This document shows, piece by piece, positions 1 through 10,179 of a stretch of 64,000 nucleotides of DNA. How positions within the stretch are numbered: position 1 is the stretch's first letter; each line of letters opens with the position of its first letter. This DNA comes from Euphorbia lathyris. Lineage: Eukaryota; Streptophyta; Magnoliopsida; Malpighiales; Euphorbiaceae. The stretch is from assembly GCF_963576675.1 (NCBI RefSeq), contig NC_088916.1, positions 12,500,501-12,564,500 on the forward strand, in the 5' to 3' direction. The notes beneath the pieces are model-generated. The model saw nothing but the letters and a program-made list of their open reading frames with translations, made no database searches and was not told the origin of the DNA. The position numbers and the translations under genes were made by a program.

Positions 1-393
1 GGTGGTGTTGTTTCATGGAAGTCTAAGAAACAGACTATCCTAGCTCAATCAACCATGGAATCAGAACTGATTGTACTAGCTGTGGCTAGTGAAGAAGCAG
101 GTTGGTTGAGAAGTCTGTTAGCTGAGATTCCCCTATGGGAAAAACCAATTCCAGCTGTATTGATCCACTGCGATAGTACCGCGGCTATTGCTAAGATTCA
201 GAATCGTTATTACAACGATAAGAAACGACAGATACGTCGTAAGCACAGCACTGTGAGAGAGCTACTCACTAAAGGAGCTGTTAGAGTGGATCACATACGC
301 TCAGAAGAGAATTGAGCCGATCCTTTGACGAAAGGATTAGCTAGAGAGAAAGTCCATAATACGGCAAAGAGTATGGGACTTATGCCCCTATAG
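1..393 (+). pseudogene. Ty1/copia pol, RNase H C-terminal fragment
   Basis: The frame is open from the first base and runs to TAG at 391-393, so the window begins inside pol. It encodes the C-terminal half of a copia RNase H domain: SWKSKKQT, then QSTMESE, an IHCDSTAAI segment holding the catalytic Asp, and the ending DPLTKG...SMGLMPL typical of plant copia polyproteins. The domain removes the RNA strand during reverse transcription. An in-frame TGA at 313-315 splits the conserved N-x-ADPLTKG stretch, probably a Leu codon mutated by one base, so the copy is inactive. The rest of the element lies to the left of the window. Copia is certain; the lineage (Tork/Angela-like) is a guess. Confidence 0.9.
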
Positions 394-907
394 TGATGAG
401 TTACACACAATAGTAACCCAACCTATAGACTGGAGATCCCAAGAAATAGGTTCAAAGGGTAATAACAAGTTGTGTTGTAATATGAGTCAGATCATGCAAT
501 CTGAAGCATGAATATCCTGAAGCGATTTGAGATTGAGATAATAGAAACTCTTAATGAAGTCTATACTCCACTTGGAGTGAAGTACATAGCTACAGGAGTA
601 CTTTTGATAGACTCACCTATATGAATGTGGAAGTGAGGCCGCTTCCTATGAGTTTAGGGCAAAACTCTAGAGCATTCATTAAACCGGGATAGACGTGCAT
701 GGCCATAAATGCACGGGCTACTAGAACTACACTCTGAAAAGGTTATGGCGTGATATACATCAGAGATAGAGTTCAAGACTACGAGTCACTCTAGTAAAAT
801 CTAAACTATACTCACTACGCAAAGGTTCAAATCGAAAGATACCTCTGTTTATGTCTGACCTTATGTAACTGCTCAGTAAAACGATTTCAAAAATTCTAGT
901 GGAGGAT
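394..907 (+). other. copia 3' untranslated region and polypurine tract
   Basis: Non-coding stretch between the pol stop and the 3' LTR. It ends in a purine-rich tract (GTGGAGGAT, 899-907) abutting the LTR's TG, the position of the primer for plus-strand DNA synthesis. No further ORF is visible here. Confidence 0.7.
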
Positions 908-1675
908 TGTTGGGCTTGGCCCAATTAGAATTTATAAAATTAGCCCACTCACGTGCCTTTAAATTTTCTCAAGTGAAAAACATCCCACATTGCTTTCAAA
1001 GCACTTGGTGGAGATGTTTATAAGGAAGGTCCTCACATGCTTGGGGTGTGCCCCAAAGGGTACCCACTTTTGTGAAAGGGTGAGGACCTATCTCTTTGGT
1101 TGACCACGACACACGCGCGCGCGCGCCGTCCGTCCGATCGAACCGAACCGGGCCGGATGTAAAATGTATATTTTTTTATTGAAAAAATTAATAATATTTT
1201 TATTATTATTTTTAATTTCGGAAATCAATTTTTATTTAATTATTTTTTACTCTGATTCAGTCTTTGTGAACGTTGTTCACAACGTCCATTTTTTCTGAAC
1301 GTGTCTTCAGTCTCCTCCACCTTCCTGATTTTCCTCCTTCACCTTCTCCATGAAATCAGAGCTCAACAGCTCCTTTTTCCATGTATAAATAGGTGATGTG
1401 AGACTGCTTTTGAGAAACAATTACTTTTCATTCTTTCTGTGTTTTTTCGAAACTGAGCAAATAAACAGAGAGTGTATACAGAACGATTTTTGTACGGTGC
1501 AATACAAAAATCGTATATTCAGAGGGCTGTTTTATCCTGGAGGCGACCGGAGTTCATACTGTTTGCTAATTTCCGGAAGTTCCGCGAACGTCTTAAAGAA
1601 AGCGACATTGTCCGCGACTCTGCCCATTTAATTTTTGTTCGGTCTGTTCCTATTTTCTGAGTTCGTGTAACAACA
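908..1675 (+). repeat. 3' LTR of the copia element
   Basis: The 768 bp begin TGTTG and end CAACA, a perfect 5-bp terminal inverted repeat of the usual TG..CA form. The left end directly follows the polypurine tract. A TATA box (TATAAATA, 1384-1391) lies about two thirds along, as expected at a U3/R boundary. A GC-rich CG-dinucleotide run sits near 1112-1128. The 5' LTR is outside the window, so neither age nor target duplication can be read; the five bases after the LTR are ATAAA. Confidence 0.8.
1384..1391 (+). promoter_or_regulatory. LTR TATA box
   Basis: TATAAATA within the LTR, in the usual position for the retrotransposon promoter. Activity is inferred from position only. Confidence 0.5.
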
Positions 1676-1679
1676 ATAA

Positions 1680-1966
1680 AGAGGCAGCAATCGAATTTTA
1701 TAACTACGACTTTACTCCCTGCCCTGAGGTTTTGCAATGTTGGTTCAATAGCTGGTTTTGCAATAATAGTATTCATCTTGAACAACTGGAGAGGAGCAAG
1801 TCCTATGCTTCTCTCCATTAAAATGCAAAAACATATTAACATGAGTACTAGAGATCCACACAAGTATTGTAAGTTCTGTCCTAGAGATGCACCCATACCG
1901 TAGAGGATTTTTGCTTCAGCTCCACGTGATTCAAATCCTACTGCCTCTTCGTTAACAATAACAGTG
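1680..1966 (-). pseudogene. possible exon remnant next to the copia LTR
   Basis: On the minus strand an open frame begins just after an AG (about 1966) and runs to the LTR border, where gene-like sequence stops. The peptide contains EEAVGFESRGAEAK, then a hydrophobic run (LVLMLICFCILM) resembling one membrane segment. I do not recognise the protein. The open frame continues into the LTR only by chance. It could be a host or captured exon cut by the copia insertion, or a chance frame; no donor splice site was confirmed. Confidence 0.2.
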
Positions 1967-1975
1967 GCTATGATT

Positions 1976-2560
1976 CTCCTGTTCTAACATCGTGAATCTG
2001 CAAAACTTACAAGATTTAAGTAGGACTATCAACAAGAGAAATTATTTTACTGACAGTAAAAAAATTGACTTGTCAAATACAAATGAGAAATCAATCACTT
2101 CTAGTTATCATTTTAAGACCAAACAAGAATTTGAACCCTTTTCTTAGGCATTTAGAGATTGGATGCAAAAATCAAATATAATAGCCAACCAGAAACAGAG
2201 CAGGACACAAACCCTTTTCAAGCAAAGATCCTAACTGCTCTCTCATCTGCATCTCCACGCATTTTGCTCCTTTATTCAAGAAGAAGACGAGTTAATTGAG
2301 CTTGGTTAACAACTGCCTGAAAAAGAAAAAAAGGGCAGAGAATTAAGTCTATGAATTACATATAGACAGTACATGGATGTTATTAAAAAATTAAATTGGA
2401 TTAAAGGATCAAATCAATTTTTGTTTATTAAGCTTTAATTGAGCATGACTATATGTTTCTGTTGTGTATTTTTTTAACCTATAATGTCTGTTTGTATTTT
2501 TTTAACCTATAATGTGTATGTTGATATGTTTGTGCTATAATAACAAAAAAACTTATGTGC
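1976..2560. other. non-coding stretch with a possible terminal exon on the minus strand
   Basis: Mostly AT-rich unique-looking sequence. At 2316-2272 on the minus strand a pyrimidine-rich tract ending CAG precedes a 15-codon frame (AVVNQAQLTRLLLE, stop), which looks like a final exon with 3' UTR after it. It could belong to a transcript starting near 4380 on the same strand. Nothing else in this stretch is recognisable. Confidence 0.2.
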
Positions 2561-2724
2561 TTAGTTCGGTCCAAACATAAACCAGATCGAAATATTTCGG
2601 TTCAGTCCGTACCGAACTGAATTACAATTAGGTTTGATTCGGTCCTAGAAAATACTAGAAATTCAGTTCGGTCCAATTCAATTCAATTCGGTTTTTGGAC
2701 TGAACCGAACCATGATCACCCCTA
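2560..2724. mobile_element. truncated hAT-like MITE end
   Basis: The stretch is built of TTCGGTCC/CCGAAC repeats and ends ATGATCACCCCTA. On the reverse strand this starts TAGGGGTGATCATGG, close to the TAGGGGTG terminus of the hAT element at 23476. No partner terminus or 8-bp duplication was found, so it is a fragment. Confidence 0.35.
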
Positions 2725-4150
2725 GTTATAGCCATCCTAGTCAGTCAACATACCGACATTAAAATTACCTAAGATTTTGTGAAATGTGACTTTATATAAA
2801 CAAAATAAACCTTTGCATTAATTGAAGTTTCCAAAACCTCCCAAAAGTCATGAAATGAATTGATAGAAACAACTACAGCAGTCTCATTATCATTGCGCAT
2901 ATACAAGTAGTACATGTGGAATACAAGTAGCATCAGCAACATTGTATTGAAACCATATGGGGTAAGCCTTTGTCAAATCCAAGACCTCCATGAGGTCATA
3001 ACTGAAAAATGCTACCCAAAAAAATATATAGCCACAAGGGGTAAAACCAGTTCATGCATCACTAGACAAACCAGTTCATTACCCAAAAGGAACTTTAAAA
3101 TTTTATTTTAAAGTAAAATGAAAAACTAAATTTTACCCTTCACCACTACTTGAAAGATCAATATAATATGGTTTCATAAAAAAGGAATTAACTTTAAAAT
3201 TAAGAAGTGGGGAATGGATCCAGAGACAATTCCAAAAAATATGCCTATAAAATAACTCTGCTATTTATCAAAAGAGTTGATGAATTTTATTCTTTCATTA
3301 ATTCCTGAAAAGATTGCAACATCTAATCAGTTCCATCATCCACTTCATCAATAGTCTTATCAAGTTTTGGTGCCTTAACAGAACTCCATCAAAGTTTCAA
3401 CAGTTAAAGTAAATATGCATTGACAGATGTAAAGAAATGAAATACTTGGTTCATTCATTAGCAGTGTAAAGAAATATGACATTTCTAAGAGATAGGAGCA
3501 TATTTGCAAAAGACCATAGCTTTACCAAAAAGTGAATACTCATTAGCAATTCTTCACAAAACATGTCATCACAGAGAAACAATTTGTTGGATCTATGTCT
3601 AAGCACTTCTAGATAGAAAGGAGGCGAGGTTTCCTCTTTCCTGCAATGTTGAAGTAGATAACAATCAATAGCTGGGAACCTATTATTAAGAAAATAAATA
3701 TGTCATACTAGAAATTGAGCTTGTTTAAAGCTTTCTACTGCATGTTCCTATTAAATAGATAAAAATAAATAAATAGCTTTGCTCTTTGGTGGTTTTCTTG
3801 AACTGATTGAAAGAGTTTTGGTTTTATGACATAAATATAAAATTCAATCATAGATACATCTATTGTTACTCAACAATAATAATCAAAATAAATCAGAATG
3901 CCAGAACAAAATCTACAGTAAATTTCCTACCATACTATAAGTCATACATGGTATAGTGAATAGTAGAGAACCAAAAATCCAGTTGCAGCTATTAAATCGA
4001 ATACACCAAGAACTGAAAATCAAAAGCTAACAACATGAAGAAATCCCGTTCAAAATTAAAAGCCCCAAACTCATTCTGAAATTTAGCAAATCTAAAAAGC
4101 TAACTTACCTAACATATAGAAATATATAGCTCCGAGTTCTTCCTTTCGAG
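2725..4150. other. non-coding AT-rich stretch
   Basis: No ORF, RNA gene or repeat family was recognised here. It may be interior of the CACTA element ending at 4659, but no left CACTA terminus was found. Confidence 0.3.
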
Positions 4151-4159
4151 TAATACAAC

Positions 4160-4380
4160 TGTCCGAGTATTTATCAGATGACTTTGAGTAATCCGTCTGA
4201 GTAATAGAAAGGATATGAATGTAGAGAGAGAGGGAGAGGTGAGGGAGTGGTGACTGATCGAGAAAGAAAGGGAAGAAGAAGGGAGGGATCTCGAGGGAGA
4301 GAGATAAGAGTTAGGTTACAATCGAGAGAGAAAAGGGAGAGGGAAATTAGGGTTCAGAAAATCTCAAAATAAAAAATGGG
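4160..4380 (-). promoter_or_regulatory. CT-rich leader-like segment inside the CACTA end
   Basis: Read on the minus strand this is a long CT-rich run of the kind common in plant 5' UTRs (repeated TCTCTC and CCCTAATTTCCC-type tracts). It lies just inside the CACTA terminus, where the element's own transcript or a captured gene would start. No start codon or protein follows convincingly. Confidence 0.25.
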
Positions 4381-4449
4381 GGGAGAATAGAAATAATTCC
4401 CACTTAAGTGAAATTGGGTATTCCCACCTAATAAAAAAAGTTATATATT

Positions 4450-4659
4450 TATTATTATTATTTTAATTACCAGCGGAATTCCATCCGTATGTTAAAATTC
4501 CGCTGGTAAGATTACAATTCAGTAGCGAAATCTTAATTCAGCTACTATTTCGCCGCTGATCAACAGCGGATACAAATCCGCTGCTATTCCGCTGGTGATT
4601 ACCAGCGGAATTTATTCCGTCGGTGATTTCCGCTGGTAAAACGCGTTTTTCTTATAGTG
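4450..4659. mobile_element. CACTA (En/Spm-type) transposon terminus
   Basis: On the reverse strand the sequence starts at 4659 as CACTATAAGAAAAACGCG, the classical CACTA terminus. It is followed inward by many direct and inverted copies of the subterminal motif ACCAGCGGAA/TTCCGCTGGT, which in this superfamily bind the transposase. The element extends leftward; the opposite CACTA end is not found before the copia LTR, and no transposase gene is recognisable. The probable 3-bp duplication (TAA after 4659) cannot be verified without the other end. Confidence 0.8.
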
Positions 4660-4869
4660 TAAGCATTGTAGGCAAGCAGCCAAGAATAGGCCATGGTTTT
4701 GGACCTGGAGGTAATGGAAATTTGGTGGATTTTCTATCTCGGAATTTCAGAAAGAAAAGAATAATAAATGATGATAAGAAGATGAATGGTATGAAAAGCT
4801 GAAACATGAGTGACTCCATGACTCTCTCCTTTGCTATTGTAAATTATAATCATAAATGCAAGTTCGTCT

Positions 4870-4871
<2 letters not shown>

Positions 4872-4923
<52 letters not shown>
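4872..4923. repeat. (TA)n microsatellite
   Basis: About 26 uninterrupted TA units. Confidence 0.95.
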
Positions 4924-4927
<4 letters not shown>

Positions 4928-5410
4928 GGACAAGGTATAGGTTCAACGTTTTTAGGAAGTATCAATTTAGGCTCTGTATACAACAAGATAACATTTAAAA
5001 AAGAGTACCAATATTAGACTTCGATACTGAAACATGGGACGTTATTCATATTTCTTTAAGTTCGGTCAATATGAAGGAGGTCTAAATTTGTATTTTTTTT
5101 TTAAGCTTTAAACTATATTGATGTTATTTTGTACGTGAAGCCTAAATTCACGCTTCCCCAAAAACCTTAAGACTATTTTGTTACCTTATCCGGTATATAC
5201 TGGTTGTGTAAATTGTAATCCTCACTTTCAACAACCTTTGGATAAAGTTATGTTATTAATCAATGTTGTGTGATTAATTATTGAATGAAGTAAAAAAAAA
5301 AAAAAAACATTATGCTTCCATGTTTGTTAAATAGAGTGAAATTTCTATAAATTAATAATGTTGGTACCATAGAATTTTATTAATTTATAGGAATATTAAT
5401 TTATCGAGTA
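4924..5410. other. non-coding AT-rich stretch
   Basis: No feature recognised apart from a short poly-A run near 5291. Confidence 0.4.
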
Positions 5411-5419
5411 TAAATTTAT

Positions 5420-6039
5420 GGGTTAAGGTGCAAAAATACCCCTAACGTTTTGGGCTAGGAGCAATTTTACCCTTAACGTCTAAAATTGTGCAATTTTACC
5501 CCTAACGTTGGAAGCTAAGAGCAATTTTACCCCTAACGTTGGAAGCTAAGAGCAATTTTACCCCTAACGTTGATAAATTGGGTCAATTTCAGACACTATT
5601 ATAAAATACAAATATTTTTGTTCATTATTCTGCACCAATTGCATAATAATTCGTTATAAAAAAAGAATTTCATGTTTTTTATAATTTAATAATAGAATTT
5701 AAGATTAATATTTATAAATTCGGTAGATTTTTAAAATTTTTTTTGTCTAATCCGTATAAAAAGACAATATATTTTTTTATTTTTTATTTTTTTTTCACAT
5801 CCCAACGAATGTTTGTGATTTGTTACTGATAAAATGACACAAATATGAAGTGTAGATAACAAGATTATGATCGAGAAGACAGTTTGATGAATTATTTTTC
5901 AAATTGACCCAATTTATTAACGTTAGGGGTAAAATTGCTCTTGGCTTCCAACGTTAGGGGTAAAATTGCACCATTTTAGACGTTAGAGGTAAAATTGCTC
6001 CTGACCCAAAACGTTAGGGGTATTTTTGCACCTTAACCC
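5420..6039. mobile_element. Mutator-like MITE 'A' with 9-bp target duplication
   Basis: A 620-bp element bounded by perfect 9-bp direct repeats TAAATTTAT (5411-5419 and 6040-6048). Its ends are long inverted repeats starting GGGTTAAGGTGCAAAAATAC. Each arm holds several copies of a 'GCAATTTTACCCCTAACGTT' unit; the left arm has an extra unit. The centre is AT-rich and non-coding. A 9-bp duplication with long inverted repeats is the hallmark of Mutator-like elements, so this is a non-autonomous member. Confidence 0.85.
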
Positions 6040-6454
6040 TAAATTTATTGAACTGGTTCAAGTCGAGACCAGAAGAAATTATTATTTTAAAGAGGATATT
6101 AATTTATCGAGTACTAATTTATAAAGGTTTTACTGTAGGTATGTGAGTATTTTTTATGTTACAAAAAGATGGATGGATTTTTCGCGTTGTTAAAAAGCTG
6201 TTCAAAATTAAAACATCAAAATTGAAAAGATTAAAAATTTATTATATTTTTAGTAATTTTAATTCTTTAACTTTTTAATTTTAAAATTATTGAAATGAAT
6301 AATAATAATAATAATAGAATTGTTTTTGATACAATAACAAATAAATTAAAATGTGGAAAAATAACCTTAAAACCTAGTCGAAGAAGAAACTTCAAACAAA
6401 GGAGAAGATTAGTAGAATAGAGTCAAGGCATTGTCACCAGAAAACACAACTAAA

Positions 6455-7140
6455 ACGTTATCTTTATTTGTGTGGTATAAAACACATCTCTGAATTAGCA
6501 TTATTATTTCTTGAAGGGTAATTAATTTATTAGTCCCTATATTTTGACAAAACACACTGTTTAGTCCCTGTATTTTTAAAAACACATGGTAAGGTCCCTA
6601 ACCTTTTTCTCAGTGAACTGTTTAGTCATTCCGTCTGTTTGTTACATTTTTTACCGTTTATGACTTCGGAAATGACTAAATTACCCTTTACTATTTACCT
6701 TCAAACTTCAGAAGAGTAATCCAATTTAGAAGAAGAAGCTATTTGCATGGAGAACAATAAAAAGAACAGACTCAACGCTTACGAATTTGAACGATTAAGA
6801 AGAAAATTAAGAACAAGAACACTCAAAGTTGATTTCAGATGCATTAGAGTTTAAAGGAAAGCAAAATAAAGGAAAAGAAGAACACAAATCCAAATTGACT
6901 AACAGAATCTTCATGAGAGTCTAACGGCAGGGACTAAACAGTTCACCAAGAAAAACATTAGGGACTAAACAGTTCACCGAGAAAAACGTTAGGGACTTTA
7001 GTGTGTGTTTTTGAAAATACAGGGACTAAACAGTGTGTTTTGTCAAAATATAGGGACTAATAAATTAATTACCCTTTCTTGAATAATAAAATGGAAAAAA
7101 CATGTTTCCTAGGATGTCGTATCATTGAAGGAATATAATG
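6455..7140. repeat. duplicated segment (copy 1), paralogue of the gypsy insertion site
   Basis: With MITE 'B' removed, 6455-6515 plus 7075-7130 matches the flanks of the tandem gypsy element (12275-12320 plus 23098-23160). Shared blocks include ACTAAAACGTTATCTTT, GGTATAAAACACATCTCT, ATTAGCATTAT and CATGTTTC-TAGGATGTC. The origin of the segment is unknown. Confidence 0.75.
6516..7074. mobile_element. Mutator-like MITE 'B' with 9-bp target duplication
   Basis: A 559-bp element flanked by perfect 9-bp repeats TTTCTTGAA (6507-6515 and 7075-7083). Inverted repeats start GGGTAATTAATTTATTAGTC and contain repeated TTAGTCCCT(A/G)TATTTT and AGGGACTAAACAGTTCACC units. There is no coding capacity. A second, truncated family member lies at 28243-28911 and shares the arms but has a different centre. 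Confidence 0.85.
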
Positions 7141-7463
7141 TATGGAAATTATATTTTTATATCTTTTATTATATTTTCTATGGTTACTTTGTTTTTGACA
7201 AAGTATTATTACTTGGTATCTTTTTACCATTGGATAATGGATTATAAAATTAATCCAACGGTGAACACACAAAGTAAGACTTACTTGATTAAAAACAAAG
7301 TAAGCATGAACTTTACCTTTCTAACAAACCAAATTCAAACATGGCTACTAAAAATGGTTTTGATCTGTTTTCTATTTATAGTCATCTTGCTTATATATTA
7401 AGCTAGTAAATTTTAGCGATAGCGGAGCTAGAAATTTAGATTTGGCAATTAAACTATCTTCAT

Positions 7464-7839
7464 TTGCTAAAAAACCGATCTACTGCTGTCCCTTGGACAA
7501 TCCGACAAGACTGGCTCAGAACTCTCTCGCAATGCAGACACATGAACATTAGGATCTCTCATATCCTTCGCGAAGGCAATCAGGCGGCTGATACATTAGC
7601 CAAATTCGGCCTCAGTTCCTCCGGAATCACATGGTGGCCCTCAGCACCATCTTTTTGCTCTTCTTTTATTTTCAATGACCGTTTGAACGTTTCTTATATT
7701 CGCTCTTCCTAATTCTTTGTACATACATTTTTTGATTTTTTATATATAAGGGTTTGGAGCTTGTGGAGGCCTGGGGTGCCGACCTAGTTGGGATGTCAGG
7801 CTTTCACTTTTCTCCTCGTCCCAGTTTCCTATTAAAAAA
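7464..7839 (+). mobile_element. 5'-truncated L1-type LINE tail with RNase H end
   Basis: The insert starts immediately after the direct repeat AAACTATCTTCAT (7451-7463) and ends in an A-run followed by the same 13 bp (7840-7852), the signature of target-primed reverse transcription. The frame 7464-7712 encodes the C-terminal part of the RNase H-like domain of plant LINEs: WTIRQDWL, then SHILREGNQAADTLAKFG. About 120 bp of 3' UTR follow. The copy is under 400 bp, so it arrived severely 5'-truncated and cannot move by itself. Confidence 0.85.
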
Positions 7840-7852
7840 AAACTATCTTCAT

Positions 7853-8477
7853 AGAAAAGTTCTAAAATATCAGATTGGACAAATTATTAGAAACACTCGT
7901 TTCTTTATATCAAATAGATGACGTTTCATACCTATTTTACCATGTGTAAAATGGATCCACATATTATAAAAGGCCCCACTATTTTAATAATTAAATGGGA
8001 TCAGAATAAATGTGTTCAAATGTGAATTGAGGGTTTTTCAAGTGACATAAAGCCTAGGTGCATTTCTTGAATCCTAAAAGTTTGAAATGAGTTATTTTAT
8101 TTTTGACAAGTTTTTATGCTGTTGTTGGGTAATAATTTTTTGAGAGCGTAAATACACACCCTTATATTTGTGGTTCAAAATGTCAAATTAAATTATGTGG
8201 TTGCACAAGACAAATCATTTCAACGTTTTCTTTCATTGGAGCTATGTGACAAATCTATGATATGTGTTTTGGGAATACAAAACTATGATGCACCAATTAT
8301 ATTTTTTTTTAGTTCCAAGTCATCATATTGGGAGTTTAAGATTTGATTTTGTGAACTTAGGCAAATGGATATATAGAATTTCTCCCATCACAAACCAGTC
8401 TAAATTACTAATTTCCCCAAAAATTTCGTAGACTGAGACATAATTTCTGTAAATTTATTATTTTAGAGAAGAAAAAG
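7853..8477. other. non-coding AT-rich stretch
   Basis: No gene or recognised repeat. Confidence 0.4.
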
Positions 8478-10155
8478 AAAAAATTATAAAATTAGGTAAA
8501 GTGAGAGATTCATTACATATTTAATCTATTTACTCAACCTACTACATATCTAGACTATTTTTGTGTGACTTTCCCAAAATACCATTAATAAATATGTATA
8601 ACACTTAGAATTTTTTTTATCCTTTCTTCTTTCTCACTCCGGCCTGACTTTGCAGATTTCGCAATATGCGAAGTCTGCGAAGATAATATTTGGTTCAGTA
8701 GATGATTTTATTCGCAGATTTCATAATATACGAAGTCTGCGAAGATAAAAGACAAGTTTTTAAGCATTTTTTTTTATCTTCGTAGACTTCGCATATTGTG
8801 AAATCTGTGAAGCGGTATATAACAAAAAAGGCATAAGGGATTTTAATATTAAAATCATAACATTATCAAAATTTACAACAATAGTGCAATAAGAACAACA
8901 TTAAAATAACAACATTCTCAAAATTTACAACAATAACAACATTCAAATCATTTCAAAGTCAATGTGACGAATCTTGACGGAAATTTCTCCATATATAAGA
9001 AGAGAATCCAAAAAAAAAATTCTCCTCTGCATCCTGTACACCGCCTTCTTGTCCTTCAGAAAAATTTAATCGTATTAGGAAGAAAAATGACGATTTGGCT
9101 TCACGAAAAGAGGATTTTGTGAAGTCTGCGAGGAGAAATGTGACAATTTTACTTCGCGAAAACAGATTACGCGAAGTCTGCGAAGGTAAAAATCATAAAC
9201 ATTTCTCTTCACTGACTTCGCGTAATCCGTTTTCGAGAAGTGATTTTCTGGAAAAAAAAACAAAGAGAAAACATTAGATACTTACATTTTTCCGTCTTTT
9301 ACCATTAAAATCGTCAATAACCATATGATAAACACAGAAAAACGATGAAAATAACGTAGAATAATGATTTCTTCGATCCGCACAAGAAGAAAGAAATCAA
9401 GAAACGAGCAAAAACAGGAAGATGAAGAACCATGACTTAATTTTCTAGCAATAGGAAGATGAAGAATTAAGAGATGAAGATAGGAAGAAGAGAAAGACAT
9501 GGTGATGAAGAAAATGGTGCAGATTTCGCAATATAAAGGAAGAGAGGAAGATCAAAGAGGGAATTTCCTGGGGAAGAGAAACCGTGCAACAAGAAAGAGA
9601 AAGGGGAAAGGGGAAGATGAAAGGTTGGGATATTTTGGAAAAGTCATACAAAAATAGTCTGGATATGTAATAGATTGAGTAAATGAGTTAAATATAGGCC
9701 TAATACACAAATAACCCCCTCAACTTGTCCAAATGTTGCAACTGCCCCCTCCAACTTTCAATTGTAACAACTTACCCCTCAAACTTGTCCAATTGTAACA
9801 ACTTACCCCTTAAACTTGTCCAATTATAAAACACAATCCCAAATTGCTGACATGAACTGAAATTGAAGAAATACGTGAAATACAAAATCTGCAACGCTTG
9901 TGGAGTATGATAATCAGATCTTTAGCGTGATACGATTCCGGGGAAACTTTTTTACGGTTGCTTCAAATACGGGATAAAAAAAATTCCAATTTGGGGTTAT
10001 GTTTTACAATTGGACAAGTTTAAGGGGTAAGTTGTTACAATTGAAAGTTGAGGGAGGCAGTTGTAACATTTAGACAAGTTCAGGGGGTTATTTGTGTATT
10101 AGGCCTTAAATATATAAATGGATATCCCATTTGAACAATTTTATAATTTTCCCAA
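8478..10155. mobile_element. inverted-repeat element 'C', interrupted by MITE 'D'
   Basis: Left arm (about 8478-8582, including CTACTACATATCTAGAC and GTGACTTTCCCAAAATA) and right arm (9628-9696, continuing at 10106-10155) are imperfect inverted repeats of about 100 bp. The outermost parts match only after the 409-bp MITE at 9697-10105 is removed. The interior contains several imperfect palindromes around TTCGCAGACTTCGCATATTG / GCGAAGTCTGCGAAG (8650-8815, 9120-9190). No transposase is encoded. The target duplication was not resolved, so the outer ends are approximate. Confidence 0.6.
9697..10105. mobile_element. Mutator-like MITE 'D', nested, with 9-bp target duplication
   Basis: A 409-bp element flanked by perfect 9-bp repeats TTAAATATA (9688-9696 and 10106-10114). 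Inverted repeats start GGCCTAATACACAAATAACC and contain repeated AACTTGTCCAATTGTAACAA units. It sits inside the right arm of element 'C', so it is the younger insertion. Confidence 0.85.
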
Positions 10156-10179
10156 AAAAAATACTTACTTCCCAAAAAT

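Noticed and set aside
4734..4946. Frame encoding a poly(Ile-Tyr) run
   Set aside because: Translation of the (TA)n microsatellite.
7069..7401. Hydrophobic open frames on both strands
   Set aside because: AT-rich chance frames overlapping a MITE end and a duplicated non-coding segment.
7425..7445. CGGAGCTAGAAATT, also near 28134, resembling ends of some plant DNA elements
   Set aside because: Short match only, with no terminal repeat or target duplication.
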